Origin: Actinoplanes ianthinogenes | Lineage (GTDB): Bacteria > Actinomycetota > Actinomycetes > Mycobacteriales > Micromonosporaceae | Direction of reading: 5' to 3' | Assembly (NCBI RefSeq): GCF_018324205.1 | Contig: NZ_AP023356.1 | Location: 7,441,501 to 7,505,500 of the forward strand | DNA length: 64,000 nucleotides | Part shown: positions 15,679 to 24,021 of the stretch, piece by piece | Position numbering within the stretch: position 1 is the stretch's first letter | Layout of the letters: the number at the start of each line of letters is the position of its first letter | Made by a program: the position numbers and the translations under genes | The notes under the pieces: generated by a model | Database searches by the model: none | Told to the model about the DNA's origin: nothing | What the model saw: the letters and a program-made list of their open reading frames with translations, nothing else

Positions 15679-16638
15679 ATGACCACCGCCGTGATCTACG
15701 CCGAGTTCGCCGCCCGGGAGGCCGCCGGGGAGTCCCCGGCGTACGAGGACCTGGCCGTCGCCGTCTCGCGCGACCGCCGGGTCCTCGCCCTGCTGGACAC
15801 GCTGCCACCGGCGAAGCGCCAGCCGAACCTGCTCTTCGCCGTGCTCCAGTTCCTCGGTGGCCCGGTCACCGACCCGGCCGCCGCCTGCGACTTCACCGTG
15901 GCGAACTGGTCCCGCATCGAGCCGGAGATCCGCGCCCGGGCGACGCAGACCAACGAGGTCGCCCGCTGCGCGCTGTTGCTCCCGATCCTCGCCGCGCTCC
16001 CGCAACCCCTGGCGCTGCTGGAGGCCGGCCCGTCCGCGGGCCTGAACCTGTACCCGGACCGCTACGCCTACCGGTACGGCGAGCACGTCCTCGGCGCGGG
16101 CGAGCCGCTGCTCGACTGCGCGCTGACCGGCACCGCCCCGCCGGACCGGCTCCCCGAGATCGTCTGGCGGGCCGGGCTGGACCGCCATCCGCTCGACGTC
16201 ACCGACCCCGCCGACCTGGCCTGGCTGGACGCGCTGATCTGGCCGGAGCAGGCCGAGCGCCGCGCCCGGCTGCGCGCCGCCGCCCGGATCGTGGCCGCCG
16301 ACCCGCCGCTGCTCGTCCGCGGCGACCTGGTCGACGACCTGCCGGCGCTCGCGGCGCAAGCACCCCGCGACGCCACCCTGGTGATCTTCCACAGCATGGT
16401 CCTCTACCAGGTGCCGGCCGACCGCCGAGAGAGATTCATTTCTTCGGTACGCGGTCTGCCCGCCCACTGGATCGCGCTGGAGAACCCGACCGTCCTGTCC
16501 TACCCGGACCCGTTGCCGAACCCGCCGGCCGAGACCCTGCACCACGTGCTGGCGCTGGACGGCGAGCCGGTGGCCTGGGCCCGCCCGCACGGGCAGGCGC
16601 TCACCTGGTTCGCGCGCCGGTCGCCCGGGTCGTCCTAG
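15679..16638 (+). CDS. DUF2332 family protein
   Basis: 319 aa from ATG 15679 (an 8-codon longer start at 15655 would overlap the previous gene). It opens IYAEFAAREAAGESPAYEDLA, which is typical of DUF2332, with a middle LLEAGPSAGLNLYPDRYAY and a late IFHSMVLYQV / WIALENP. The GPSAGLNL segment resembles a methyltransferase-like glycine loop, but no function has been shown to my knowledge. Cytosolic. It ends only a few bases from the convergent lipoprotein gene (4-base overlap at 16635-16638). Confidence 0.8.
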   Translation: MTTAVIYAEFAAREAAGESPAYEDLAVAVSRDRRVLALLDTLPPAKRQPNLLFAVLQFLGGPVTDPAAACDFTVANWSRIEPEIRARATQTNEVARCALLLPILAALPQPLALLEAGPSAGLNLYPDRYAYRYGEHVLGAGEPLLDCALTGTAPPDRLPEIVWRAGLDRHPLDVTDPADLAWLDALIWPEQAERRARLRAAARIVAADPPLLVRGDLVDDLPALAAQAPRDATLVIFHSMVLYQVPADRRERFISSVRGLPAHWIALENPTVLSYPDPLPNPPAETLHHVLALDGEPVAWARPHGQALTWFARRSPGSS

Positions 16639-17126
16639 AAGTTGATGGTCACGCCGGCTGTCCGGCAGGCGGTCGTCAGGTCCTCGCTGAGGTCGGCGAA
16701 TCCGGCGTCGGCCGCGGCGCCGATCGGGTCGTCGGCCTGCGCCGCCTTGGCGATCTCGTCGGCCACCGCCCGCGCCGCGGTGGTCACCTCGGTGGTCGCG
16801 GCGGCGCCGAGCGCCTCGTCCACCGCCTTGTGGAACTTGGCGAACGCCTCCTTCGCGTCCTTCGCGGCGACGCTGCCGTCCGCCTGCTGCGCGTCCGAGA
16901 TGCCGCCCTTCATGGTGCTGGCCGCCTTGTTCAGCGTGGTGCACAGCTCCTTGTCACCGACCGGGGCGCCGGCGGCCGGCGCGGACGACCCGGCGGATGC
17001 CGCGGCGCCGGACGCGGCCGGGGTGGCGCCGGTCGTCGTGTCCGCGTCGCTGTCGCAGCCGGCGAGGCCGGTCAGGCAGGCGAGGAGCAGGGCGGCGGGG
17101 ACGATCCGGGAGCGTGTCACGGGCAC
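16635..17126 (-). CDS. Small secreted lipoprotein, function unknown
   Basis: 163 aa from GTG 17126 (alternative GTG 17120). A lipoprotein signal ALLLACLTGLAGC places the lipid-modified Cys near residue 24, followed by an Asp/Thr/Ala/Ser-rich linker to about 54. The mature part (about 55-163) is helical and alanine-rich, with two cysteines (LCTTL and TACRTAG) that could form a disulfide. Length and composition resemble many actinomycete cell-surface lipoproteins without assigned function. Longer readings up to 17573 run over the neighbouring gene and are rejected. Confidence 0.75.
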   Translation of the reverse strand: MPVTRSRIVPAALLLACLTGLAGCDSDADTTTGATPAASGAAASAGSSAPAAGAPVGDKELCTTLNKAASTMKGGISDAQQADGSVAAKDAKEAFAKFHKAVDEALGAAATTEVTTAARAVADEIAKAAQADDPIGAAADAGFADLSEDLTTACRTAGVTINF

Positions 17127-17173
17127 GGACGGTAGCCGACGTTCCTGGGAGATCGCCCAACGGGTGCGGCTCC

Positions 17174-17179
17174 TATCCT
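17174..17179 (+). promoter_or_regulatory. -10-like box TATCCT
   Basis: TATCCT followed by 6 bases and the ATG at 17186; another TANNNT box at leaderless distance. Confidence 0.45.
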
Positions 17180-17185
17180 GGGCGG

Positions 17186-17551
17186 ATGACCGAGGAGGAG
17201 TTGCTGGCCGCGGAGCGGCGGCTGCAGGACGCGCAGCGCACCGGGGACGTGGCCGAGCTGGACCGGCTGCTCGACGACCGGCTGATCGCGATCGGGCCGG
17301 ACGGCGGGCGCTACCGCAAGGACGACGACCTGGACGCCTACCGGTCGGGCAGCTCGGTGATCGAGTCGCTGACCGAGGTGAGCCTGGAGTCACTGGTGGT
17401 GGCGGGCACCGGGGTGACGTTCGTGGTGTGTGACGTGGCGGGGACGTTCGGCGGGGCGCCGTTCCGCGCGCGGCTGCGGTACACGCGGACCTGGGCGTAC
17501 GAAAAGGGGTCTGGTTGGCGGATCGTGGCGGCGCACATCGCCGCGGCCTGA
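17186..17551 (+). CDS. SnoaL/NTF2-like small protein
   Basis: 121 aa. MTEEELLAAERRLQDAQRTG is the usual first helix, followed by LDRLLDDRLIAIGPDGGRY and a closing sheet RLRYTRTWAYEKGSGWRIVAAH, the classic end of DUF4440/NTF2-like domains. This fold forms a conical barrel used by isomerases, hydrolases and binding proteins; the pocket residues do not tell the substrate. Start ATG 17186, 6 bases after a TATCCT box. The LacI gene follows 108 bases later with its own operator. Confidence 0.75.
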   Translation: MTEEELLAAERRLQDAQRTGDVAELDRLLDDRLIAIGPDGGRYRKDDDLDAYRSGSSVIESLTEVSLESLVVAGTGVTFVVCDVAGTFGGAPFRARLRYTRTWAYEKGSGWRIVAAHIAAA

Positions 17552-17560
17552 GGCCTTGGT

Positions 17561-17572
17561 TGAAATGTTTCA
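17561..17572. promoter_or_regulatory. LacI-type operator TGAAATGTTTCA
   Basis: A palindrome with arms TGAAA/TTTCA, within a wider TTGAA...TTCAA frame, about 90 bases before the LacI gene. It differs by one base from the perfect LacI-family site TGAAACGTTTCA found at 36530 in front of the rhamnose operon. Probable autoregulation. Confidence 0.5.
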
Positions 17573-17659
17573 TTCAAGGTGCGATGCTGACGTCGACGGG
17601 GTCGGAGCGCTGTCCCTACAATGCGTTTCAATCCATCGTTCAAACGAGGGAGCAACGGG

Positions 17660-18700
17660 GTGGCTCAGCAGCCGCGCAACGGGCGCGCGCCGTCGGTCAA
17701 GGACGTCGCGGCGGCCGCGGGCGTCTCCCTCGGCACGGTGTCGAACGTGTTGAACCGGCCGGCCGTGGTCAGCACCGCCACCCGCGAGCGGGTCGAGCGG
17801 GCGATGGCCGAGCTCGGCTTCATCCGCAACGAGTCGGCCCGCCAGCTGCGCGCCGGGACCAGCCGCGCGCTGGCCTACGTGATGCTCGACGGGGGCAACC
17901 CGTTCTTCCAGGACGTCGCCGAGGGCATCGAGAGCGCGGCCGACGCCGCCGACCTGTCGCTGTTCGTCTGCAACAGCGGCGGGCGACCCGAGCGCGAGTC
18001 CAAGCACCTCGACCGGCTGGTGCAGCAGCGGGTGCAGGGCATCCTGATCACGCCGGTCGACCCGGACGCGCCGCACCTGCTGGACATCGCCCGGCGCGGC
18101 GTCCCGTTCGTGATGGTCGACCGGCTGAGCAGCGCCGGTGAGCACTGCTCGGTCGCCGTCGACGACATCCTGGGCGGGCGGATCGCCGTCGAGCACCTGA
18201 TCGACCGCGGGCACGAGCGGGTCGCCTTCATCGGCGGGCCGTCGAGCATCGGGCAGGTCCGCGAGCGCTATCAGGGCGCCCGCGAGGTGTGGGAGGAGTT
18301 CGGCAAGCCGGCCGACGACCTGATCCACCTGCCGACCGAGGCGCTCACGGTGAGCGAGGGGCGCTCGGCGGGGGAGCGGCTGGCCGGGCTGCCGTCCCGG
18401 CGCCGGCCGACCGCGGCCTTCTGTGCGAACGACCTGCTGGCGCTGGGCCTGTTGCAGCACGCGGTGACCGCCGGGCTGCGGGTGCCGGACGACCTGGCCA
18501 TCGTCGGGTTCGACGACATCGACTTCGCGGCGGCCGCGGCGGTGCCGCTGACCTCGGTCCGCCAGCCGCGGCAGGAGCTGGGGCGCACGGCGGCCCGGCT
18601 GGTGCTGGACGAGGCCACCAATCCGGATCACGTGCACGAGCAGGCGACATTCGTGCCGGCGCTGGTCGCTCGAGCCTCGACCGGAGCGCCCCGCCGCTGA
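17660..18700 (+). CDS. LacI-family transcriptional regulator
   Basis: 346 aa. N-terminal helix-turn-helix SVKDVAAAAGVSLGTVSNVL (about 13-32) with the NRP hinge start, then a periplasmic-binding-protein-like sugar-sensing core: VMLDGGNPFFQDVAEG, GILITPVDPDAPHL, VAFIGGP, AFCANDLLALG and IVGFDDIDFA. The GTG at 17660 is favoured because GAGGGAG stands 8 bases upstream; a start at 17621 would add 13 residues. The near-palindrome at 17561 suggests self-control, and the matching site at 36530 makes the rhamnose operon a possible target. The effector sugar cannot be read from the sequence. Confidence 0.88.
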   Translation: MAQQPRNGRAPSVKDVAAAAGVSLGTVSNVLNRPAVVSTATRERVERAMAELGFIRNESARQLRAGTSRALAYVMLDGGNPFFQDVAEGIESAADAADLSLFVCNSGGRPERESKHLDRLVQQRVQGILITPVDPDAPHLLDIARRGVPFVMVDRLSSAGEHCSVAVDDILGGRIAVEHLIDRGHERVAFIGGPSSIGQVRERYQGAREVWEEFGKPADDLIHLPTEALTVSEGRSAGERLAGLPSRRRPTAAFCANDLLALGLLQHAVTAGLRVPDDLAIVGFDDIDFAAAAAVPLTSVRQPRQELGRTAARLVLDEATNPDHVHEQATFVPALVARASTGAPRR

Positions 18701-18711
18701 CCCCACCCCCC

Positions 18712-18764
18712 GGCTGGCGCTCACGGCCCTATCCGGGCTCCGGATAGGGCCGTGGGTGCCAGCC
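18712..18764. terminator. Very strong 25-bp hairpin after the LacI gene
   Basis: The two arms (18712-18736 and 18740-18764) are complementary over 25 positions with only two G-U wobbles and a 3-base loop, starting 12 bases after the lacI stop. It very likely ends transcription. Its right arm is also the first unit of the 63-bp repeat array. Confidence 0.65.
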
Positions 18765-19260
18765 CGGTTTTCTGGGCTGGTCTGTACGGCCCATTCCTGT
18801 GCCGGGTTGGGGCCGTGGGTGCCAGCTGGGGTTGCTGGGCTGGCGCTTTCGCGTGCCGGGTTGGGGCTGTGGGTGCCAGCTGGGGTTGCTGGGCTGGCGT
18901 GTGCGGCCCATTCCTGTGCCGGGATGGGGCCGTGAGCGCCAGTTGGGGTTGCTGGGCTGGCGTGTACGGCCCTTTCTCGGGCCCGGATAGGGCCGTGAGC
19001 GCCAGCTGGGGTTGCTGGGCTGGTCTGTGCGGCCCTTTCGTGTGCCGGGATGGGGCCGTGGGTGCCAGCTGGGGTTGCTGGGCTGGTCTGTGCGGCCCTT
19101 TCGTGTGCCGGGATGGGGCCGTGGGTGCCAGCTGGGGTTGCTGGGCTGGTGTGTACGGCCCTTTCGTGTGCCGGGATGGGGCCGTGGGTGTCAGCTCGGG
19201 TTGCTGGGCTGGTCTGTGCGGCCCTTTCCCGGGCCCGGATAGGGCCCTGAGCGCCAGCCG
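18713..19260. repeat. Tandem array of 63-bp hairpin-forming repeats (array A)
   Basis: The anchor GxGxGCCAGC recurs at 18754, 18817, 18871, 18934, 18997, 19060, 19123, 19186 and 19249: eight units of 63 bp, one shortened to 54. Each unit carries GCCAGC, GGGTTGCTGGGCTGG, CGGCCCTTTC and CCGGGATGGGGCC, segments able to pair with each other or with neighbouring units. Because 63 is a multiple of 3, frames stay open through the array. A homologous array lies at 32950-33345. Confidence 0.75.
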
Positions 19261-19393
19261 GGGGCGGGGGCGCGTCGCGGTCCGGGGCGGGAGCGGTCTC
19301 GCGGGCGGGTGGACACGGGACGGATGCTCTCGGCGTACCGAAAGCGGGTTTGGATTTGATCGAGGGGTTGTGCGGCTGGCAAGCTGTGCCGCT

Positions 19394-19741
19394 GTGGAAG
19401 CTCTCCGGTTGATCCTGCTGTTCGTGCACCTCGTCGGCTTCGCTCTGCTGCTGGGCGGGTCGATCGCGCAGTTCCTGTCCGGGACCTACCGGATCACTCC
19501 GGCGATCCTCTGGGGCGCGATCATCCAGCTGGTCAGCGGGCTCGGGCTGGCCGCGCCGCTGCGGGGCGGCGGGGACCACGAGCCGGACCCGATCAAGCTC
19601 GGGGTCAAGCTGCTGATCGCCGTGATGATCTTCATCATGGTGTTCATCCCGCGCAAGCGGGAGGCGGTCAACAAGGGACACTTCATCGGGATCATCACGC
19701 TGACCCTGGTCAACGCGGCGGTCGCGGTCTTCTGGCGGTGA
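19394..19741 (+). CDS. Small integral membrane protein
   Basis: 115 aa from GTG 19394. Three or four helices: ILLFVHLVGFALLLGGSIAQ, ILWGAIIQLVSGLGLAAP, KLLIAVMIFIMVFIP and IITLTLVNAAVAVFW. It resembles the many short actinobacterial membrane proteins without known role. The frame stays open upstream right through the 63-bp repeat array, but no start or ribosome site there is convincing, so I take the reading that begins at the first hydrophobic helix. No operon partner. Confidence 0.6.
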   Translation: MEALRLILLFVHLVGFALLLGGSIAQFLSGTYRITPAILWGAIIQLVSGLGLAAPLRGGGDHEPDPIKLGVKLLIAVMIFIMVFIPRKREAVNKGHFIGIITLTLVNAAVAVFWR

Positions 19742-19788
19742 CGACCCGGGTGCGGCGACCGTCGGGACGGCCGCCGCACCCGCGGTGA

Positions 19789-21012
19789 TCAGGCCGGGCC
19801 GGTCGCCGGGCCCTGCGACGCCGCCCGGCTCATCCGGGCGATCTCCAGGACCGACGCGGCGGCGATCAGCTCGCCGCAGCCGATGTCGATCAGCTCCCGC
19901 ACGGTACGGGTGTCGCGGCGCAGCTCACCGCAGACGAAGAAGTGCACACCGTGCGTCGCGGTGATCCGGCAGATGTCCCGGACCACCCCGAGGTTGACGC
20001 TGCTGAACGGGTCGATGGTCAGCTCGGAGCTGCTCCGGTCCACGCCGTTGAGCAGCGCGAACAGGTCCGAGGTGCCGACCGCGACGAACGCCGGGCGGAC
20101 CTGGCGGACCAGGTCCGGCAGGGCGTAGACCATGGCCGGGATCTCCAGGGTGAGGCCGAGCTCGACCTCCTCCAGGCCGGCCTCCCGGAACATGTCCCGG
20201 ACCCGGCGGAACTCCTCGATGCTGGACACGAACGGCACGCTGACCTGGAGTTTCGTGCCGGGGTGGCGGGACAGTGCGGCCCGGATGGCGCGCAGCTCCG
20301 GCCACCAGCGCTGCGGGGCGCGCGGCCCGCGCATCCCGATCTCCGGGTTCGCCTCGATCGGCGCGTCGATCCCGACCTCGCGCAGCTCCGCCGAGGTGGG
20401 GTCGGAGAGCACCAGCCGGACCGACCGCCAGCCGCCGCTGAGCAGGTCGGCGATCACCTCGGTGAGGTGCGCCTCGATCCGGTCCGGCTCGTGGTAGGCG
20501 GACGGGTCCGCGGCCAGCATCTGGAACAGGCAGAACTTCAGCCGGAAGTAGCCGACGTCGTGCACGTTCCACTCGCGGTAGAGCTCGGCGTTCGCGTCGT
20601 TCAGGTACGAGCAGATGGCGGTGACCGGCACCGGCCGCGACTCCAGGTCGATCAGGCCCTCGCCGTCGACCTGGTAGCGGCCGCCGTCCCGGATCCGGTC
20701 CAGGTCCTCGCAGTGGACCAGCGCCTTGCCGCCCTCGCTGAGCATCTTGCGGGCGTGGTCGGCGAAGTGCCGGCTGCCGACCACCACGCCGGCGATCTGC
20801 GGGTCGTCCAGGATGATGCGCACCGAGTCGAACGTCAGCTCGTCCTGGACCAGCAGGAACCGGCCGGGCTGGCTGCGGTCGCGGGTGCCCCGGAACGCCG
20901 TGGCGGCGAACGGCAGGTCGGTCTTGATGATGCTGCGGCTGCGCGGTTGCGCCGGCTCGGCGGCGACCGTGGCGGGAACCGACCCGTTCAGGGCGACGGT
21001 GGTGGCGGTCAT
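19789..21012 (-). CDS. PEP-utilising-enzyme-like protein (EI/PPDK C-terminal fold)
   Basis: 407 aa. Residues about 70-135 look like the swivelling domain (AGVVVGSRHF, then YQVDGEGLIDL) and about 140-395 like the PEP-binding TIM barrel of enzyme I and pyruvate phosphate dikinase: IEANPEIGMRGPR, LQVSVPFVSSIEEFR, LGLTLEIPAMVYALPDL, VAVGTSDLFALLNG and, near residue 356, VCGEL with the catalytic-type Cys. The N-terminal HPr-binding region of enzyme I is absent, and the His expected in the swivelling domain is not obvious. The ATG at 21012 overlaps the upstream GAPDH-like gene by ATGA. Likely a specialised carboxy-enol or phosphoryl chemistry enzyme in the surrounding cluster. Confidence 0.65.
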   Translation of the reverse strand: MTATTVALNGSVPATVAAEPAQPRSRSIIKTDLPFAATAFRGTRDRSQPGRFLLVQDELTFDSVRIILDDPQIAGVVVGSRHFADHARKMLSEGGKALVHCEDLDRIRDGGRYQVDGEGLIDLESRPVPVTAICSYLNDANAELYREWNVHDVGYFRLKFCLFQMLAADPSAYHEPDRIEAHLTEVIADLLSGGWRSVRLVLSDPTSAELREVGIDAPIEANPEIGMRGPRAPQRWWPELRAIRAALSRHPGTKLQVSVPFVSSIEEFRRVRDMFREAGLEEVELGLTLEIPAMVYALPDLVRQVRPAFVAVGTSDLFALLNGVDRSSSELTIDPFSSVNLGVVRDICRITATHGVHFFVCGELRRDTRTVRELIDIGCGELIAAASVLEIARMSRAASQGPATGPA

Positions 21013-22184
21013 GCGGTCAGCTCCAGGGAGGGCAGAAGGGTCACGTCGAGGTCGTCGGCGAGGAGCCGGCGGCCGGCCTCCAGCACGCTGGCGCAGTAGC
21101 CGACGGTGTTGTGCACGTACGCCTGCGTGACGATCTCGGTGAAGCGTGCGCCACCGATCGACAGCCGCGAGACGTGCAGGTGCGACGGGGCGGTGAGCAC
21201 GGTCGCCGCGACGCCGGAGGCGGAGAAGGCGCGGGAGCCGACCGGGATGTCGGTGGTCCGGATGACGTTCGGCAGGACCTCGTGCGCCCGGGCGAATCCG
21301 GCGCGGACCGTCTCCAGGTCCAGGTCGGCCCGGACGAAGAAGCGGCTCACCTGGTAGCCCGGCGGCTGGGTGAGCACCCGCAGCGAGACCGTGTTGAGGA
21401 CGGAGACGCCGGGCAGGCGCATCATCGAGCGGCGTACCTGGGAGAAACCGGGACGCAGGTTGTCCCGGGCGTCCTCCCGGCGGGCGCCGACCCCGGCCGT
21501 GCCGAAGCTGCTCGACGCGGTGTCGGGGTGCACGATGTCGAGCTCGGCGCGCTCCAGCCCGAGCTCGGACACGCCGGCCAGGGTGGCGGCCTCCAGCACG
21601 CCGCGCAGCTGGGCGGCCCACCCGACGCACTGGCAGCTGCCGAGCGAGAACAGGCCCTCGGTGCCGAGACCGGCCGGGGTGTCCACCCCGAGCAGGCCCA
21701 GGTCGGCGCCGGCCAGCGGCACGTAGAAGGCGGGCAGCGAGTCGTTCTCGGCCACCCCGATCACGACGCCGGCGAGCTTGCGGAAACGCTGGAGCATCTC
21801 GGCCGAGCGGATGTGGTCACGGTGGGTGGCGACGATGGCGAGATCGAAGTGGCCGATCTCCAGCATCGCGTCGTCCTGGACGTCGAGGAAGTGGATCCGC
21901 ACGGGCCGCCCCCGGACGGTCAGCGTCCGCGTCTCCTCGTCGATCCCCAGCTGGTCGAGCAGGGCCGGGTCGGCCAGCAGCATCCGGCTCGCGAGCTGCT
22001 GCATCGAGGTGAGCGGCGCCAGGGCCTTGTCGGACGGGATGTGCCGGGTCACCACGTCGGTGATGGCGAACCCGTCCCGGGCCGGGTCGTTCAGGCTGAG
22101 CAGGTTGCTTCCGATGTCGGCGCCCGCGCCGAACAGAACCGCTGACTTGGGGGAGGCCACTGGCCCCCGTGGCTCGGTGTTCAT
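21009..22184 (-). CDS. Glyceraldehyde-3-phosphate-dehydrogenase-like protein, divergent
   Basis: 391 aa. Dinucleotide-binding start AVLFGAGADIGSNLL (about 14-28), a strand FDLAIVATHRDHI where GAPDH has the ATG motif, GLFSLGSCQCVGWAAQ (about 181) in the position of the catalytic SCTTN loop, and IVHPDTASSSFG in the position of the active-site His strand, then RREDARDNLRPGFSQV like the RRAR/NIIP region. It keeps a Cys and a His but otherwise diverges strongly from housekeeping GAPDH, so another aldehyde substrate is likely. Start ATG 22184 with GGAG close upstream. First gene of a two-gene operon, divergent from the HTH/citrate-synthase gene. Confidence 0.6.
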   Translation of the reverse strand: MNTEPRGPVASPKSAVLFGAGADIGSNLLSLNDPARDGFAITDVVTRHIPSDKALAPLTSMQQLASRMLLADPALLDQLGIDEETRTLTVRGRPVRIHFLDVQDDAMLEIGHFDLAIVATHRDHIRSAEMLQRFRKLAGVVIGVAENDSLPAFYVPLAGADLGLLGVDTPAGLGTEGLFSLGSCQCVGWAAQLRGVLEAATLAGVSELGLERAELDIVHPDTASSSFGTAGVGARREDARDNLRPGFSQVRRSMMRLPGVSVLNTVSLRVLTQPPGYQVSRFFVRADLDLETVRAGFARAHEVLPNVIRTTDIPVGSRAFSASGVAATVLTAPSHLHVSRLSIGGARFTEIVTQAYVHNTVGYCASVLEAGRRLLADDLDVTLLPSLELTA

Positions 22185-22648
22185 CTCCAGACCTCTCTCG
22201 GCTGACGTACGGAACTGGTGTGCGAAGAATGCGGTCAGATGTGACGCGCCGGCCGTTGCTCTTCCCGTCCCGCGAGAGGTGATGTCGCTCGACCGGGCCG
22301 GGTCTCGGGCGGAATGCATCGAGGGCCTCGTCGCCGTCGATTCCATGTGCCGTGGTCGCGCGCGGCGGGGTAACACTGCATAGCCGCCGAAGGCATTGTC
22401 AACATTGATTGCAAAATCAACCTGGCGGTGCACTAATGCGTAACCTTGTTTCGAACCTGTAAGGCAATGCCAGAAAAGGAGTCGCACGTCACAGTGGACG
22501 GATGTATTTGATCCCGCAAAGAAGCGTATTCCCAGCTCAGCAGCGCTGAGAGCAATAGATGTCACTTGATGTTGACAGCCGCAGTCCGCCGCCGATATGT
22601 TCCCTTCCGGATCTGCTCGGCAGAGCATGGCACGGGGGATGTAACACG
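22185..22648. promoter_or_regulatory. Divergent, A/T-richer control region with TTGATT-GCAA-AATCAA palindrome
   Basis: 464 bases separate the GAPDH-like gene (leftward) from the HTH/citrate-synthase-like gene (rightward). The stretch 22380-22570 is clearly lower in G+C than its surroundings. At 22405-22420 TTGATT and AATCAA form a perfect palindrome around GCAA, and GTCAAC stands just before it. This is a natural binding site for the HTH protein that follows. I see no gene in it. Confidence 0.45.
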
Positions 22649-23938
22649 GTGAGCGAACTGCTCAATAGTTCTGCGATCAATATTTTGGTCGATTCTGGGT
22701 CCACGGATCTGAAATGGAATTCACATTCGGCGCAATGGCTCACCTCCGCGGAGGCGGTCGAGCGGCTCGGAGTGGTTCCGGAAACGCTCTACGCATACGT
22801 CAGCAGAGGTTTGATCAAGACCACCGGAGCGCGCGGCAGCAACCGTCGCTACCTGCGCCGGGACATCGAGGCGCTGGCCTCGAAGGGCCGCCGGAGCAAG
22901 CGCTCCCGGCCCGCCGACACCCCGGTGGAGTCGCAGATCAGTCTCATCCAGAACGGCGTCCTGTATTACCGGGGGCGCTGCGCGTCCACATTGGCCGGCA
23001 TGTTGCGATTCGAGGAATTCACCGACTGGTTGTGGCACGGCACGCCGTCGCGCGGCGCCGACGCCACGGCGGAGCTGGACCGGGACGCCCTGGCCGGTCT
23101 GCGCCTGCTGCCGGCCCCGGCGGACGCGCTGCCGCTGGACCGGCTGCGGATGGCGCTTCCGGTGCTGGCCGCCCACCGGCAGGACGAGCCCGGGGACGTG
23201 GTGGCGGCGGGCTGGTGGCTGCTGCGGCACAGCGCGGCCGTCATGCGGCCGGACCCCGGCCCGGCGACGAGCGGGCTGGTGGCCGGGGTGCTCTCCGGCC
23301 TGACCGGCGATCCGGCCCCGGGCCCGGCCGCGCAGCGGCTGCTCACCGAGGCCATGATCCTGGTGGCCGACAACGGGCTGACCACGCAGACCATGACCGT
23401 GCGGATGTCCGCGTCGGTCGGCGCCGACCTGTTCGGCGCGGTGCAGGCGGGACTGGCGCTGGCCCGGGGCACCCGGCCGGGCACCACCTCGCTCGCGGTG
23501 GAGGACGCGTTGCGCCGCCGCGCGGGGGGTTCCGCCACCGGGGACCTCGCCGGCATGCAGTCGCACGAGCACTATCCGTCCGGCGACCCGCGGGCGGCGT
23601 ACCTGGTGGGCCGGCTCGCCGAGCTCGGCGTGGGCAACCCCCGGATGGCGGTCGTCCGCGACCACCTGGCCGAGGGGGCCGCGCGCGGCGGGGAGCCGAA
23701 CATCGACTTCGCCTTCGCCGCCCTGGCGTTCCTGCTCGGCGCCCCGCGCGGCAGCGCCGAGTACCTCTTCGCGATCGCCCGGATGGTCGGCTGGATCGCG
23801 CACTACCTGGAGGAGTGCGAGCTGGTGCGCCGGGACGGCGTCCGCCGCTACCGCTTCCCGGCCCTGTACACCGGCTCGCTCCCGAAGACGCGAGCCGGCG
23901 CCCGCCCCGACAACCGCCGCACCTTCACCCAAGGCTGA
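22649..23938 (+). CDS. Helix-turn-helix protein fused to a citrate-synthase-like domain
   Basis: 429 aa from GTG 22649 (GGGGGA 9 bases upstream). Residues about 29-75 are a MerR/excisionase-like HTH (WLTSAEAVERLGVVPETLYA, then SRGLIKTTGARGSNRRYLRR). The rest follows citrate/2-methylcitrate synthase. SHEHYPSGDPRA (about 304) keeps the His that follows the family's GFGH motif, and PNIDFAFAALAF (about 350) keeps the catalytic Asp. The usual DHEL has become DNGL (about 241) and the usual GPLHGG has become GTRPGT (about 274), so two histidines needed for oxaloacetate binding and condensation are gone. HTH-fused citrate synthases are common in actinobacteria; this one looks more like a ligand-sensing regulator than an enzyme. 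Confidence 0.75.
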   Translation: MSELLNSSAINILVDSGSTDLKWNSHSAQWLTSAEAVERLGVVPETLYAYVSRGLIKTTGARGSNRRYLRRDIEALASKGRRSKRSRPADTPVESQISLIQNGVLYYRGRCASTLAGMLRFEEFTDWLWHGTPSRGADATAELDRDALAGLRLLPAPADALPLDRLRMALPVLAAHRQDEPGDVVAAGWWLLRHSAAVMRPDPGPATSGLVAGVLSGLTGDPAPGPAAQRLLTEAMILVADNGLTTQTMTVRMSASVGADLFGAVQAGLALARGTRPGTTSLAVEDALRRRAGGSATGDLAGMQSHEHYPSGDPRAAYLVGRLAELGVGNPRMAVVRDHLAEGAARGGEPNIDFAFAALAFLLGAPRGSAEYLFAIARMVGWIAHYLEECELVRRDGVRRYRFPALYTGSLPKTRAGARPDNRRTFTQG

Positions 23939-24021
23939 CCCGCGGCTGTTCCTTGATGTCCTGACCGGGCGTGACGCCGGGTCAGGCAGCCATGTACCGA
24001 TCACCACTGTGGGGAGAACCG

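Noticed and set aside
18713-19260. CRISPR array
   Set aside because: Units are contiguous 63-bp tandem copies with no unique spacers, and no cas genes are near. The same applies to 32261-32449 and 32950-33345.
18752-19741. Long frame joining the 63-bp repeats (as 21-residue GCWAGLCGPF-type repeats) to the small membrane protein
   Set aside because: The repeats pair as hairpins and a second array elsewhere is non-coding; there is no ribosome site, and a terminator sits at its start. I cannot fully exclude expression.
22559-22648. Earlier start for the HTH/citrate-synthase-like protein at 22559
   Set aside because: The added 30 residues lie in A/T-rich promoter-like sequence, and the GTG at 22649 has a well-placed GGGGGA.
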